Assembly (NCBI GenBank): GCA_963693085.1
Contig: OY856410.1
Location: forward strand, 886,876,335 to 886,940,334
DNA length: 64,000 nt
Origin: Alisma plantago-aquatica
Lineage: Eukaryota; Streptophyta; Magnoliopsida; Alismatales; Alismataceae
Direction of reading: 5' to 3'
The notes beneath the pieces were generated by a model. That model was not told the DNA's origin. It searched no databases and saw only the letters and a list, made by a program, of their open reading frames with translations. Shown here in pieces: positions 10,604-23,803 of the stretch. Position numbers and translations under genes: made by a program. The first letter of the stretch is position 1. Each line of letters begins with the position of its first letter.

Positions 10604-13199
10604 AAATGGTATCAGAGCCAAAAGCAGTCGATAACTGTACTATTTCAATTTATCCTATAGTGTTCCTTAAGTAGGTGGTTAAGTGACCCTTTAGAAGTTT
10701 TGGCATACCTATTTCTTGGTTTTGTAATGCCAATTAGGGTTTTAATCCCTTCTTAAATTGGTCACTACATATTCCCACACCACATCTGTGACTAAGACTT
10801 AGTTTTTGAAAAATCTTAATACCCCTAGTTTCTCTAAGGAGGTTATGTATCACTATAATTCAATGAACTCATTTAGTGATTAATTCATATCTCCTAATTT
10901 CTAGAAGGCTAGATAAAGTACTACTAAGTGTAGGTTTTCATGTGGTATACATATCTAGGCTTAACCATAGTTTTCTTTGTCGACCCTTTTCCTTAATATT
11001 TTCTAGAATGCCTTGACACGTCTACTACGAGGACATGGGCATGTAGAGAAGCATGTATGGATGATAAACATAGATATCCGACATAAGTTGTAGCATGAAT
11101 GCTGATTTACTTGATAATAGGTGATGAACTATCTTAGCTATGTTATGGTTAGGCATGCCTTACCTTCAACATGGAGTAACTCAATATAGATCTACCCAAA
11201 CCCATCTAACTAAGGGGTGAATACCATCTTCATTTAGCTTGTAATGCTTCATATATGAGAATTGGTTGAGAAAGGTTATAAGTCTTAGTAGATATCCTTT
11301 TATGTTTACCTCTCTCATCTCTAATACTATAGTTGTTTTGTCTAGTGATTAAGATGAGTAGCTTGACTATGTAGGATGCCTTTATATGTGAATGAATTAT
11401 GGATGTAAACCAGATAGTGATAAGCAACTGCTAAATCTCTCGTTAGATAATCTTATGACCCTTGGGTCTTGAGATAGGTGCAATGTGATTAATAATTAAG
11501 GGTGACATGGGGATGGTAGTTATTGTTCCTTATTAATATTTGATAGAAGTTAACAATAAGAAATAGGAAAGCCTTCTCCCTCCAATGCTACAAGACTTGA
11601 GGTGATTTACTCATACTCTTTCTATACTTGAGGAATTAGAATATGCTAGTAGAATGAAGTGATGATAGAATGATAATATCGGTATCATGTACTAGATAAG
11701 TGGTGGACTTGGTTCTCGAGTCGATTTTGGTGCCATTGTTAATTTTGATTGTGACATTTTCATCATTAAAATTATTTTCATTATTAATTTATATGTACAG
11801 AAAAAACTTTGAGATTTTATCGATGGTTATGGAACTAAGTCACCACTATGAGGAAGTATGAGTATGGAGGAACCCTTTAGTGGAAAGACCTTGGACTGGC
11901 ATTATCAACCATGTAACTCTAGGTCTAGGTGTGATGTAGTAGTACTATAAGAAGATTGGAGATATATAGGATCTAGTCGACCCATACTCGTTGTTCCTCC
12001 ACATGTTTAGATAATTTGTAGATTAATCTTTTCAAGTGATGCATTCTTGCAAGCTTTATTCATAGGGGTGCAACATAACTTAGGAATAGTCAAGATTGAT
12101 GATGGTGCTATGAGAAAAACTTGTATAACCCCTAGTGTTAGAATCAAATAAATGTATCTACCCCCTAACTAGGATGGGTGAGTGAGCCTTGTTAATTATA
12201 TCACCATGAATGTTACTTTTATATTTAAAATAAAATTCCAAGTTTGTCTTCACTTATCCATAAAAGTTGAACTTAAGTCGGGTAAAGAAATAAGTTAGGT
12301 TAAAAGAAAAATGATGCCCACACACTTCTTATTGCCTAAGATGAATGATATGGGTAAATCAACTCAAGAAATAAGATTCAACACACTAAGGATGATAAAC
12401 TTAATGAAAATACTCTTTTCCCAAGGAAGCACAATGAATTAAAAGTGAAAATGAATTAAGTATGCTTTAATCATGACCTGAATGCATTAAGGTGTATACT
12501 AGAATCATGGATGATTTGTTCTCTAAATTCAATACAACACACTATAGTGCTCAAATATGAATAAGAAAATCTGTTGGAAAGAAAAACCCTAAACTTACAC
12601 CTCTACTCTAATATGCCTATTAAAGTATAAGCGTTGTGTTAGTGATGTAACAAATCATAACTTATTCCCCTTAATAAAATTTATAATAAGATTGAAATAT
12701 AACCCTAATACTGGCAGAAAAATGGGACATATATACTTACCATACCTAAAAGTGTCTACTATAATAATAATATTAAAGATGATGATGAGGAGGAGGAGTA
12801 GATGATGATGATTGTGTTGGTGATGACAATGATGAGGAGGAGTAGATGACGATGACGATGACGATGATGATGATAATAATAATAAGGGAAATGATCTTTG
12901 ACTACAATCAAATATTAATGAGACTATGATAACTTTGTTGGTAGCCATAATGTATGCAAATATGTTAAGATAATCCTAGGTCTTGTTGTAACTTTTCGAG
13001 CCCAACAACTAACATGATCAAATTGATGGATACATGTCACATGGATACATATATCTTCGCCTTGAGATTAAACCATAAGTGTGCCATGAATAGTATAATA
13101 TGCCTCCTATATTAAGTATATTAGAAATTTAATCGTAAAAGGTATAACTTAGGATACCATACCACAGCTGGATGGATTTTGGGGACAAAAGGGGTGGAG
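10604..13199 (+). other. Element Y interior: primer site, non-coding body, polypurine tract
   Basis: Begins with the tRNA-Met primer-binding site TGGTATCAGAGC at 10607-10618 and ends with a purine-rich tract GGGGACAAAAGGGGTGGAG just before the right LTR. The 2.6 kb between contain no open frame with recognisable gag, protease, reverse transcriptase or integrase on either strand. A GAT/GAC-rich simple repeat lies at 12775-12895. Confidence 0.7.
12775..12895. repeat. GAT/GAC/GAG triplet microsatellite
   Basis: Imperfect runs of GAT, GAG and GAC triplets, broken by short unique stretches. On the minus strand this gives an open frame rich in Ser, His and Ile, which is low-complexity and not a credible protein. 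Confidence 0.9.
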
Positions 13200-16100
13200 T
13201 GTTGTAACATACTCAATTCCAGGCGCACAGGCTAATCCTCCATTCTTCTAAGCCCCTACTCGACTATGTTATTATCCAATATCCTTCTATTTTCTTGATC
13301 CTTTTCAATTAGACACCTCTTAATACCCATAATTCCATGGTTTAGGGTAGATTACACTTTGTTTTGATCTAATTACCCTATGTGACTCATCCATATTCCA
13401 TGAACATGAAATCGTAGGTGTAATAACCTTAATAATTAAATTGTGGGAAATTGGTGAATATTAATATTGAACTATAATCTCCATGTAACTAGATACCCTA
13501 ATATGACCCTAAGATCTTAGAATGATAATACTTGAAACAACTCAAAATGATTCATTCAGTTGACCATTAGCATGAGCTTAAAATCCTAGTTAGAAGATTA
13601 AGCGTGTAATAGGATAAATACAACACAAATAATCTCAAAATCCAAATCTAAGTCCAAATTCAAGTTCCTCATGATCAAATTATGCAACCCACCAATTTTG
13701 GGCTTAATCGAATATCAAATACACCCCTTATAGCAATTTAGAAGATAGGATATAAGCCTAAGCATTATTCATATGGTTATTCTAAACTCACACCCCTTTT
13801 ACCTAAGTTGCCGATGATTTACATGGTCACAAAAGTAAGTAGTCACATGGTGTTAGTTCTCCCCATCCAACGGCTCCAGATCCGTTTTGACCGGATCTCG
13901 CGGAGAATTGGTCGTCTCCCTCATACACACACCCGACTCCCAAAATTCCTCCGCGACTCCGTGCACAGAGTGATAACTGGGCACTCTTTTCTTCAGCTAA
14001 TTTCTCTCATCTTCCTCGCTCACGTCGATGGATTCTCCTTCGCTGGTATCCTCTTCCTCACCTAGCCAACAATGCTTCCCACAGTGCTCGGTGGTCCTAG
14101 TAGATAGAAGAACCCTTCCGCCGTCTGTTGTTGGCGGAGGACCTACGGGACTCAGATTGGCCTCCTTTGGCTCCTCCTCGTCGTATGAGCGTGGTGAGCG
14201 TGTTATAAACTTTCACGAACTGGGAGGAAGTCCGTGATTTCTGGTGAGAGCTTCTTCTTCAGTCTGCCGCCATCCATGTCTGTCGATCTTGTTCTTTTCC
14301 TCCCCGTTTCATCCTCTTTCCCCTCCTTTCACATCACTATCTTTACCAAAGCCGCTCTCCCTACTGGTGCAACCACCGCTCAACAGATCTGCTGCCCAAC
14401 TGGACGTCAACCACCCATGCAACCTCACTGTCTTCACACCTGCACCTCTCCTCCGCATCCTCACCTCTGATTCTTCGTCTTGCCTCCTTCATTCCCTCTC
14501 CCCAGCGTCACAACCTTGACAACAGCCATCTCCTCCAACTTCCTGGAGCCACACAGGCTGCTAATAGAGTTTGTGGCATCTGCTATGTTGATCGTCGATA
14601 CACCTGCACATCACCTGAAATCTCAACATGCTCTGCCGTCTTACAGGTTAGGAATCTTTGATGTGATGTTTATGATTGTATAAAACAAATAAAACAGATA
14701 ACACGAGTATACAGACATGTCAATAAAACAGATTCCTATGATCACAATGATATAAATTTGATTACTAGTAGTAACATATTAGGCAATACATTCAAGGATG
14801 GCCTATATCTTTCATTTGACTATCCTAAAAATTATCACACTAGTATACATATGTTGGACCATGGATATTTAGTTATAATATGCAATTCTAGTAATTGTTA
14901 AGTACTTACATTCAAAATCTTAGATAGCTATTGGAGAATCAAAACCCCAAATACACTTATAGATATACTTGACGATAATTAGACATACAATATGGACAAT
15001 GAGGCTTATTATATAGATTGGTCTAATCGTAATGAAATGCTATATGAAGGAAACCAAACATATATTATGAACATTTCTATTACCGATATTGTGTCTGCAC
15101 ATATGAGTGCATGAGAGATTTAGACCCGAAATTATTTCAATAGAATCATATTAGTAAATATACGTAATGCATAATGCATACTCAACCGTAGCTGATTAAA
15201 CCTGAGTTACACGATAGATATATATAGAGAACAAAACTACAATGTCTAAATCAAAGGAATGCAAATTACTCCCAAACACATATATGTAACTTAGATATAT
15301 TTAGACATATGTATCTAGAAATGGTTATTTGGACTAAATCAAGTACCTAATGAATCATATATCCACTTAATAAGACTAAACCCATAATATGCCATTAGGT
15401 GATTGAGACTAATATAATAACAATATGAAAAATCTATACTAGGAATGTATGCACAATGTCACTTTAGTTTGCCTGACATAGCCAATGTGTTCTTAGGGTG
15501 AAAGCTTGACTTTTTGAACCATGCATACCGATTGAGTTAGCCACTAGTCTTGAAGATCAGGTATGTTACATCCTCTATTTTATTTTGGGCATTATTTGAC
15601 TAAAACCTACTTTATTTTAACGAGGCATCTCTTGAACTGTTAATTCTTTTGGAAATTCAATTTCTTGGACAATTATAATTCCTGAATTGATTCAATATAT
15701 CCTTGTGGTTGTTGAACTACTTTCTTTATATGGGTTCTTGGAACCCACTTGCTATGATTGCCTTTTTATGAAAAATGAACTGATATGGTAGTCTTGCCTC
15801 TCTATTTAATGCATTCTACATGTTTGACTAGAATATCTAGAATAGTGGTACTTATGTACAACCATAGTTATATAGGGCATGTGTGTCTGCCCAGGGTGTG
15901 CGTTTCCACCCTTATTTCTTTTAGGCCATGATCCTATGGTGTTATGGCCCTGTTTTAAGTATATTTAGTCAACATTGTTATGCATGCAAACATTTATTAT
16001 TTATTATTGAGATTGGTGGTAAACTGATATGGCAAGACATTTTTTTATCTCATGCTTGTAATTTGAATTTTAATATGCCTCATTCCTCTGGTTATAATCT

Positions 16101-16536
16101 TTTGAACTTACCTAAATGCAATTAGATCCCTTCTTATGGGAACATCACTTCTTGTACTTTTAACCTAGTATAATGCCCAAAGTGTTTATTATATATATAC
16201 TCAACCTTTGCTGACCTTTATGTTGTTTTCTATGTTTTGGGTAATGTTCCATTCCACCCAGGTGTAGGTACATTAGAAAACAAGGACTCAAAGAGATCAC
16301 CTACATGATATGGACTTAAGGATAGCTTGGAATGGATGGGTTACCCTCTGCACTCGGTCCGACATGTTACTAAATGTATTCCTTTTATTTTGTTATACCA
16401 CCTTTTATGGTGAGGAACATTTGTAGACAAATCATCATGTAACTTTGTAATAGTTTATGTTTCCACTTCTTTATTATTACATGGCTCTTGTATTATATCA
16501 TCTGAGTAGATACCCGTTCGGGTCCCACTCTTTACA
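13200..16536 (+). repeat. Element Y 3' LTR (full length)
   Basis: Starts TGTTGTAACATACTC after the polypurine tract and ends CTCTTTACA, giving an LTR of about 3.3 kb. From 13792 onward it matches the left LTR. Its first 590 bases have no partner in the window because the left copy is truncated there. No target-site duplication can be tested for that reason. Confidence 0.8.
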
Positions 16537-18012
<1,476 letters not shown>

Positions 18013-19293
18013 TGTCACACCCGCATCCCAGGATTACCACTAATCATGAGATGTGAACATAACTTTGAGGATTATACTTAATACAAAGTTCACTCCCATC
18101 CCTTTTTTTTCTCTTTAATTTCAAACTCTTTGTTTCCTCACATTCAATTACATAAACAAACTTACAAGAGAATTAAACTTTGATTACTCTAATATGATCT
18201 CAACATTAATGATATACATCCATGCATTCATTCTATTTCTCACACTTCAATGGACATACAACATGATAATCAAATACATTCTCTCTTATTAAGGAAACAA
18301 AGATACAAAACATCATTTACAACTCTCTCACATTTATACAAGGACCTAGAGTGACAGGGACCGACTGAACTAAACCAATCTCAAAATTAACTCATGTGGT
18401 AGATCTACTATGATGCTTTGACCTTCTTCAAGTCCATGTGGTTTCCCTAAAAATTGTGAGTAGAGGGATGAGCCTACTCGCTCAGTGAATGAGTACTTCA
18501 AAGAAAAAATTTAAAGCACTTATATAATTACAGTTATAATGCCAAGCAAATGATATCAATTATAACAACCGCAAGATTTAGAGAGTCTAATCATTAACAA
18601 TCATCAATATGACAGGATACTCCATATATCTACAAGAGTGAATCAATATATGAACATGCTTGATTAATCTCAAAGAAAGCTAATAACTCAGAAACAACAA
18701 AGAATAATTGAATAACTGCACACACTTATTTAACCTCTCCTTCATCTTATTATGCCCGAAACCCACATGAGGTGTACCACAACATGTGAAAGAATCACAG
18801 CAAGCTACGATCTCATTGTATAAGGCTTAGAAGCATGCCTGGGTTCCTAAGCCTATCTCTTGAGTAAGACCCCGTCTGTAGTGGGCCTCAGTACGTCTTC
18901 CTCTCGACGGCTAATGGGAGTAGCCAGATAAATCAGACTCCACCTCTCAACCTAGGTACTCAGGCGGTGAGTCAAATCCCTCAGGCTTATTATGTATCAG
19001 TGGACCTACTGACCACTGATCACTCAACATGTAACAGAGGTACCACAGACAGCCCAATTGGTGTTGGGTACCACACAATTATAAGGAGTCTTCCCTACTG
19101 GTCAAGACACCTGCACCCTACTGGTGCACTCCGGCTTACGTCGATCTAGACTACCTCCATTCGGGAAACCATTTCCTCCTCACAGTGCAGGCCTCATCCT
19201 GTGAGGATTCTATAGTGTTCAGGGCATCTACATGTCTAATTCACTCTTTGAATTCACAATTCAATCATCACATCAACATATCTTTTTTCATCT
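18013..19293 (-). repeat. Element X left (3') LTR, outer part
   Basis: Matches 57804-59085 with scattered substitutions and small indels. It is interrupted after 19293 by the SIRE element, and the other part resumes at 30502. The five bases 19289-19293 (CATCT) are the SIRE target duplication. Confidence 0.9.
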
Positions 19294-20098
19294 TGTTGGA
19301 TCAATGGGCGCTAGAAGGGGGGTTGAATAGAGCTTCACAATTCTCACAAAATTGATTAGACCACCAAATTATATTAATTGCAGAAACTTAAACCAACAGT
19401 AATTTGATGTCCTAATCTAGCATTCATAGCAAGGATGAGAGATAGTGAAAGACAAGCACTTGGACAGGTGGTTTAGAGTGGTTCCATGTCCTAAACTTAG
19501 GAGCAATGTCAGTCCACTACCTAGAGTGGGTTAGTCTCTAGGATTCGCAATCTTGGTACTCTTATATTCCATAATAAGATTATAAGATACAACAACCGCA
19601 CATCCAAGGTCTTAGTACCTCAAGCAAATATTTTCAACCTATAGAAGGAGCTTACCCACTTGAAGCATGGAGTCTTCAGCCATCAACATTGACTACCCAC
19701 TCTTTTCTTCAAGTCTTCTTCCTTCAAGGGATTACCTATCTTCCTTGAGTGTTTCCTTACTTCTCTCCTTCACTTGGATATCTGGAGCACCTATCTCCTT
19801 CACTTGGAGACTTGGAGCAGCTTGCCTTCTTCAACCTTGAAGAATAGCACCTCCTTCTCCTTCACTTAGAGAGGGATCTTCAACAATCTTCAAAGGAATG
19901 GAGGTTGGAAGATGGAGGAGGAGAGCTTTTACATCAACACATGGAGTAGCTCTCTTACACAAGGACCTATCTCACTCATACTCACGAATTTGACTTGAAG
20001 GTAGAGAGAGAAAGGGCTCAAAGGGTTATAACACTCTCAACTATACTAGCACCAAGTTTGCAATGAATGAGCAGCCTTGGAATGAACTCCAAGAGGGT

Positions 20099-20108
20099 CT
20101 ATTTATAG
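20099..20108 (-). promoter_or_regulatory. TATA box of SIRE LTR
   Basis: CTATAAATAG on the minus strand, in the region expected for the U3/R boundary. The right LTR has CTATAAATAA at 29795-29804 in the same position. Confidence 0.65.
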
Positions 20109-20244
20109 TTGAGGGTGCCCCTTTAAGTTGTGGGACACTTGGATACGAAAATAGCCATTTTTTGTTCAAAGAAATGACTCTATTTTTGCTCATAACACTC
20201 ACCAACGTTCACATCACTTTTTTCTGCAATTTCAGTATAGTGCA

Positions 20245-20474
20245 ATCGGTCGAGTTTTAATATAGGTAACTCGACCGATCAAGTAAACGACAAAGCCGAT
20301 ATTCAAATGATCGGTCGAGTTTGTCCTGACAAAATTCGACTGACCATTTGAAGTCGAAATGGTCAATTACCTGATCGATCGAGTTCTGTGTAAACAAAAC
20401 TCAACCGATGCAATCTCTAGAAAATTGACTAAGGATTGAGCAGTTGAGTTTTAAGGCTGGGAAACTCGACCGAC
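20245..20474 (-). promoter_or_regulatory. Four evenly spaced hairpins upstream of the SIRE LTR TATA box
   Basis: Four inverted repeats with arms close to CGGTCGAGTT and AACTCGACCG lie at 20245-20280, 20309-20346, 20372-20409 and 20437-20474, at a period of 64 bases. The same four occur in the other LTR (29942-30169). Conserved palindromes upstream of the core promoter have been reported for Sirevirus LTRs, so a transcriptional or protein-binding role is plausible here. Confidence 0.75.
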
Positions 20475-20805
20475 AAAGTGTCTGAAATCAATTTTCTAAA
20501 TTGCATCTAAAGTGATTAAAACTTGGTGATTTTTGTCCCAAACAATTTTTCTCACTTAAGTTACAAGTCAATTCATCATTACAAGTGATTACATAAAGGT
20601 TCTAAGGTCATCTACATAGAAACCCCAAAGAGCACACTTGTAGCTATTTTGACTTGAACTTGACCCATTCTAGGGCTTTGGATTTTGGATCCTTTTCATG
20701 TACTTAATGCCTACAAACAATCTTAAACACACATATTAGATACATATGAATGGAATGGCTAAGTCATTATCAAAATATAGGTAATGTATAACCTCTAGGT
20801 CAACA

Positions 20806-20819
20806 TTTTCCCCCTTTTT
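20806..20819 (-). other. SIRE polypurine tract
   Basis: The minus strand reads AAAAAGGGGGAAAA directly before the LTR start TGTTGACC. This is the plus-strand DNA primer site used in reverse transcription. Confidence 0.85.
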
Positions 20820-21528
20820 GACAATGACAAACCATTCCTCAAGCATATTGAAAAGGATATGAAAGTTATACCTTTGCCTTGTGAATTAGGGCGATTCATG
20901 ATACGAACAATGTGAATTGCTCCCCCTCAATCTATGCTTCCTCTAACCTGCATGGATAGTTTCTCTACACATAGCAATACCGATATACATGTAATGTGTA
21001 GTCCTTTGCAAGTTCACATAAAAGACAGTGAATTGAACAAGAAAAGGATATCACAAGCAAAAGCAATATTATAGCAAAGAAAAACCAATATGATTTAGTT
21101 TCAAGACATGAGCTATCACTTGAAATATCTCTCCCCCTTTTGACATTATCAAAAAGGTAGGGGGGTAGAAGAGCAAAAGCCAGGTCTTCTCCAAAACTCA
21201 ACCAAACAAGTATGCCAAGAATTGAACAACAGTTTAAAGACATATATCACACACCGATAAAAGATGACATAAAATCCATGTCATGATCAAAATATAACTG
21301 AAGATGGCACCAACACATAGGATAAAAATAGAGGAAAAGCCATAGTCCACATCAAGGATATTACAACTCAGATGTATGTCCACATACAGGCAACTACAAA
21401 CACAAAGGTGATAAGACAAAGATAAGAAATAGTACAGCTCAGAAGAATGTGCCAAGATGTTTCTGATACAAAAGAGTCTAGAAAGATGTATATAATAAGC
21501 ATGCTAGACTAACAAATAAAGAAACCAC

Positions 21529-23170
21529 CTAAACATCTAGGCTATCTATATCAACAAGGTCCTCATCGCCAGGAGTGTAGTCCTCATCCCCGTCAGAAGG
21601 CAGAGCAGCAATGCCAGTATCAGAACCAGCACCATCACCATCACCGTCGTCGGAAGCATCCTCGCCATCACCGTCTTCATCATCAACATCCTCGTCCTTG
21701 GCTTGGTCTGGCATCTCCTCATCAGTAGGAGACTCAAAGGAGCGATCGGGCCAGTAGGCATTCTGCTCAGCCCAAGACATACCAAGAGCGTGAAGCTCAT
21801 TGGCATGTGGAAAGGACGGAGCAAAGTCACCCAAAGAGGTGAGCAGAGTGGCCAGGGAGCCAGCTGGTAATGGTAGAACAATAGGAACGGAACTACCGAC
21901 ATCAAAAGGTGGCGGAGCAGCAGCGGAAGGCTCGAGAGCAGGATAGTAATGCTCATATGCATATGAAGCATAGGCACTACTGGGGTATGGCTGGTAGGTG
22001 GGGTAGGGTGATGCACAGGATAGGTTCATGTGAGACATTATGGAACACAGATCCTGGTGTAGGTGGTCCTAAACCTGTTGATTGTACGCCTATTGATGCA
22101 TCATATAACCCATAAGGGTTTCATTTGACACACGAAAAGATGCACGGCTGGGTCTAGGAGGAGGCTGCGGTGGTGGGGCTCAGGTGGAGGAGGATTGGGT
22201 AGCTGAAGCAGCTGTAGAGGCGGAAGCACCAGAGGCAGAGGAAAACACAGGAACAGACATTTGAAGGGTGGTTTCACTAATACAAACACCCTTTCTGGCG
22301 ACCGGATAATGGAAGTCAGAAAAGAGACATTTGTCAGTGGTGAACTTGAAAAAAACCACATATCAAATTCGGGTAGGGTGGGTGGGTGCCTTTGGTGTTC
22401 TTACCAGTGTCAAAGTAGGTCATGTATATACCTGGCCCACTTGACACCGATATTATTAAACAAACAATACATAATGACTGCGGTGTTTTCAGCAATGTTC
22501 GTTTGATTTCACTTTGGATGGACATTACAGTTAATCACCAAAGCTAGTATGTGCTTCTTTAGGTCAAGAGAGGAGGGGGGTAGGGTGGACTTCTTCTTAT
22601 AGGCCATGTCAGGTTTCTTCAAAAACCGATGAAAATCCGACAACATCAATTCATGGTGTTTGTAAAAACCTTCCAGGTCAAGAAGATCAAAATACTCGCC
22701 ATAATCCTTATGCCATGTATCATTTTCCTAATCTCCGACAAAAAAGGCATTTTGTGTATCCTCAGAGATTTGGAAATTTGGAAATGATGACCGGTGATCA
22801 TAGATGTAAAAATTACTTGAGTATTCGGCGGTTGGATAAGTGTGTCGTAGTTCCACTACAAGTTCGCATAGAACTCGTGAACTGCTTTAGTGCTTGATAG
22901 AGCATTGTTAAAACAGTCACGTTCGACCGCTAGGGAGGAAAAATGGTGGGAGGCGAGAAGCTGAGAAACAGAGGCAATAATCGCTTGATACCTAGGGGAA
23001 GGATTGATCAAAGAACGAAAAGGAAAAGGGCTTCGGGTAAGAAGGTCCTTGTACCTATTTACAGCTTCAACTGACACAAAAGAGGTATTATCAAACATAA
23101 TCAAATGATTATTGGATGAGGAAGATGGGGAATTTCTTAGAGTAGGATGTTTTCATCTATGAGAAGCCAT
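21529..23170 (-). pseudogene. SIRE third ORF (env-position protein), broken
   Basis: Starts at ATG 23170 (MASHR, then an immediate TGA, probably from an Arg CGA codon). Same-frame sequence continues through MFDNTSFVSVEAVNRYKDLL to AVHEFYANL, a pattern seen in the plant-transposon domain shared by third ORFs of SIRE and Athila elements. A middle part with several stops contains LFNNIGVKWARYIHD. The C-terminal 169 residues (22038-21529) run Pro/Tyr-rich to strongly acidic, with a DEDVDDEDGDGED block. I see no convincing signal peptide or membrane segment, so 'envelope' is a positional label only. Function of this ORF class is unknown. Confidence 0.7.
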
Positions 23171-23340
23171 AGAAGTGAAAACGAGATGAAAAATGTGCAC
23201 ACAAGCAACAACAAACCTCAAACGCCGAAGAAACACAACCACTGATGCCCGGGGAGGTCAAGAACAACGATTCTAGGTCGATATAGGGCTAGGAATGGGA
23301 GGTTTAGGGCTGGGTTTGAGAGCTTAGGGCTAAGAGGTGA

Positions 23341-23390
23341 GGAATCAGTCGTCTATTTTCTAGTTGAGAGGGAAAATAGACGACTGATCC
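23341..23390. repeat. Long stem-loop in the SIRE pol-ORF3 spacer
   Basis: ATCAGTCGTCTATTTTC at 23344-23360 pairs with GAAAATAGACGACTGAT at 23372-23388 around an 11-base loop, giving a 17-pair perfect stem. It lies between the hairpin pair at 23421-23519 and the ORF3 start at 23170. It could be a folding element in the transcript or a protein-binding palindrome. Confidence 0.8.
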
Positions 23391-23420
23391 TAGCTTTTAA
23401 CTTGGCTCAGCCTATGGATT

Positions 23421-23519
23421 GGTTGAGTTCTGTGTGTGGAAAACTCGACCGAACGGTCCACTAAGGACTTCCTCTCGGCTCCTGATCGATCGAGTTTCTC
23501 AGGGTGAAAACTCAATCGA
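23421..23519 (-). promoter_or_regulatory. Two copies of the SIRE LTR hairpin motif between pol and ORF3
   Basis: Inverted repeats at 23421-23450 (GGTTGAGTT facing AACTCGACC) and 23484-23519 (GATCGATCGAGTTT facing AAAACTCAATCG) are the same motif as the four hairpins in this element's LTRs. Their spacing, 60-odd bases, is also similar. A TATAT motif lies on the minus strand at about 23279-23288, roughly 110 bases before the ORF3 start. Inferred to be a candidate internal promoter for ORF3. Confidence 0.5.
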
Positions 23520-23803
23520 AGGTCAACCTAACCTAAAAGTCACATTCTTAGTTTCTAGCCATATACATGCCGATTAAATTTATTTTTCCATTCTATTATG
23601 TATCATTAACTTACTTAGGCACATTTATCTCATCATTGGGTACTATTTTGTGGTAAAACATGAAATTTGATAAATGCCCAAAAACAAGAAAAAACTAAGC
23701 ATGTTAACAAGCAAGTTAGGCACATTTAAACATATATAAGAAAAAACAAGGTGAAGAAAGACATGAACAAGCATATAGGAAAGAGACAACTAGCTAGATC
23801 ACA

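Larger units (their letters stand above)
7738..16536 (+). mobile_element. Element Y: long-LTR, non-coding retrotransposon (LARD-like), 5' LTR truncated
   Basis: Two long direct copies flank a 2.6 kb interior. The left copy is followed after three bases by TGGTATCAGAGC (10607-10618), the standard tRNA-Met primer site, so the element is on the plus strand. The right LTR is preceded by a purine-rich tract at 13182-13199 and starts TGTTGTAACATACTC. The left LTR lacks about 590 bases present at the start of the right one, so its 5' part has been lost. No gag or pol is detectable. Long LTRs with a conserved but non-coding interior fit a LARD-type non-autonomous element that depends on enzymes from a relative. 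Confidence 0.75.
19294..20805 (-). repeat. SIRE element 3' LTR
   Basis: About 1.5 kb, closely similar to the 28983-30501 copy with only occasional differences per line of sequence. On the minus strand it holds, in order, an array of four hairpins at 20245-20474, a TATA box CTATAAATAG at 20099-20108, and then the transcribed part. The gap between array and TATA is about 135 bases. Confidence 0.92.

Noticed and set aside
12655..12948. 97-residue frame rich in Ser, His and Ile
   Set aside because: Low-complexity translation of the GAT/GAG microsatellite inside a non-coding element.
20063..20260. 65-residue frame near the SIRE TATA box, repeated at 29759-29959
   Set aside because: Antisense to the LTR promoter, duplicated only because LTRs are duplicated, and without any domain.
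21529..23170. True envelope glycoprotein in the SIRE element
   Set aside because: I see no convincing signal peptide, membrane anchor or cysteine pattern. The label 'env' would rest on position alone.
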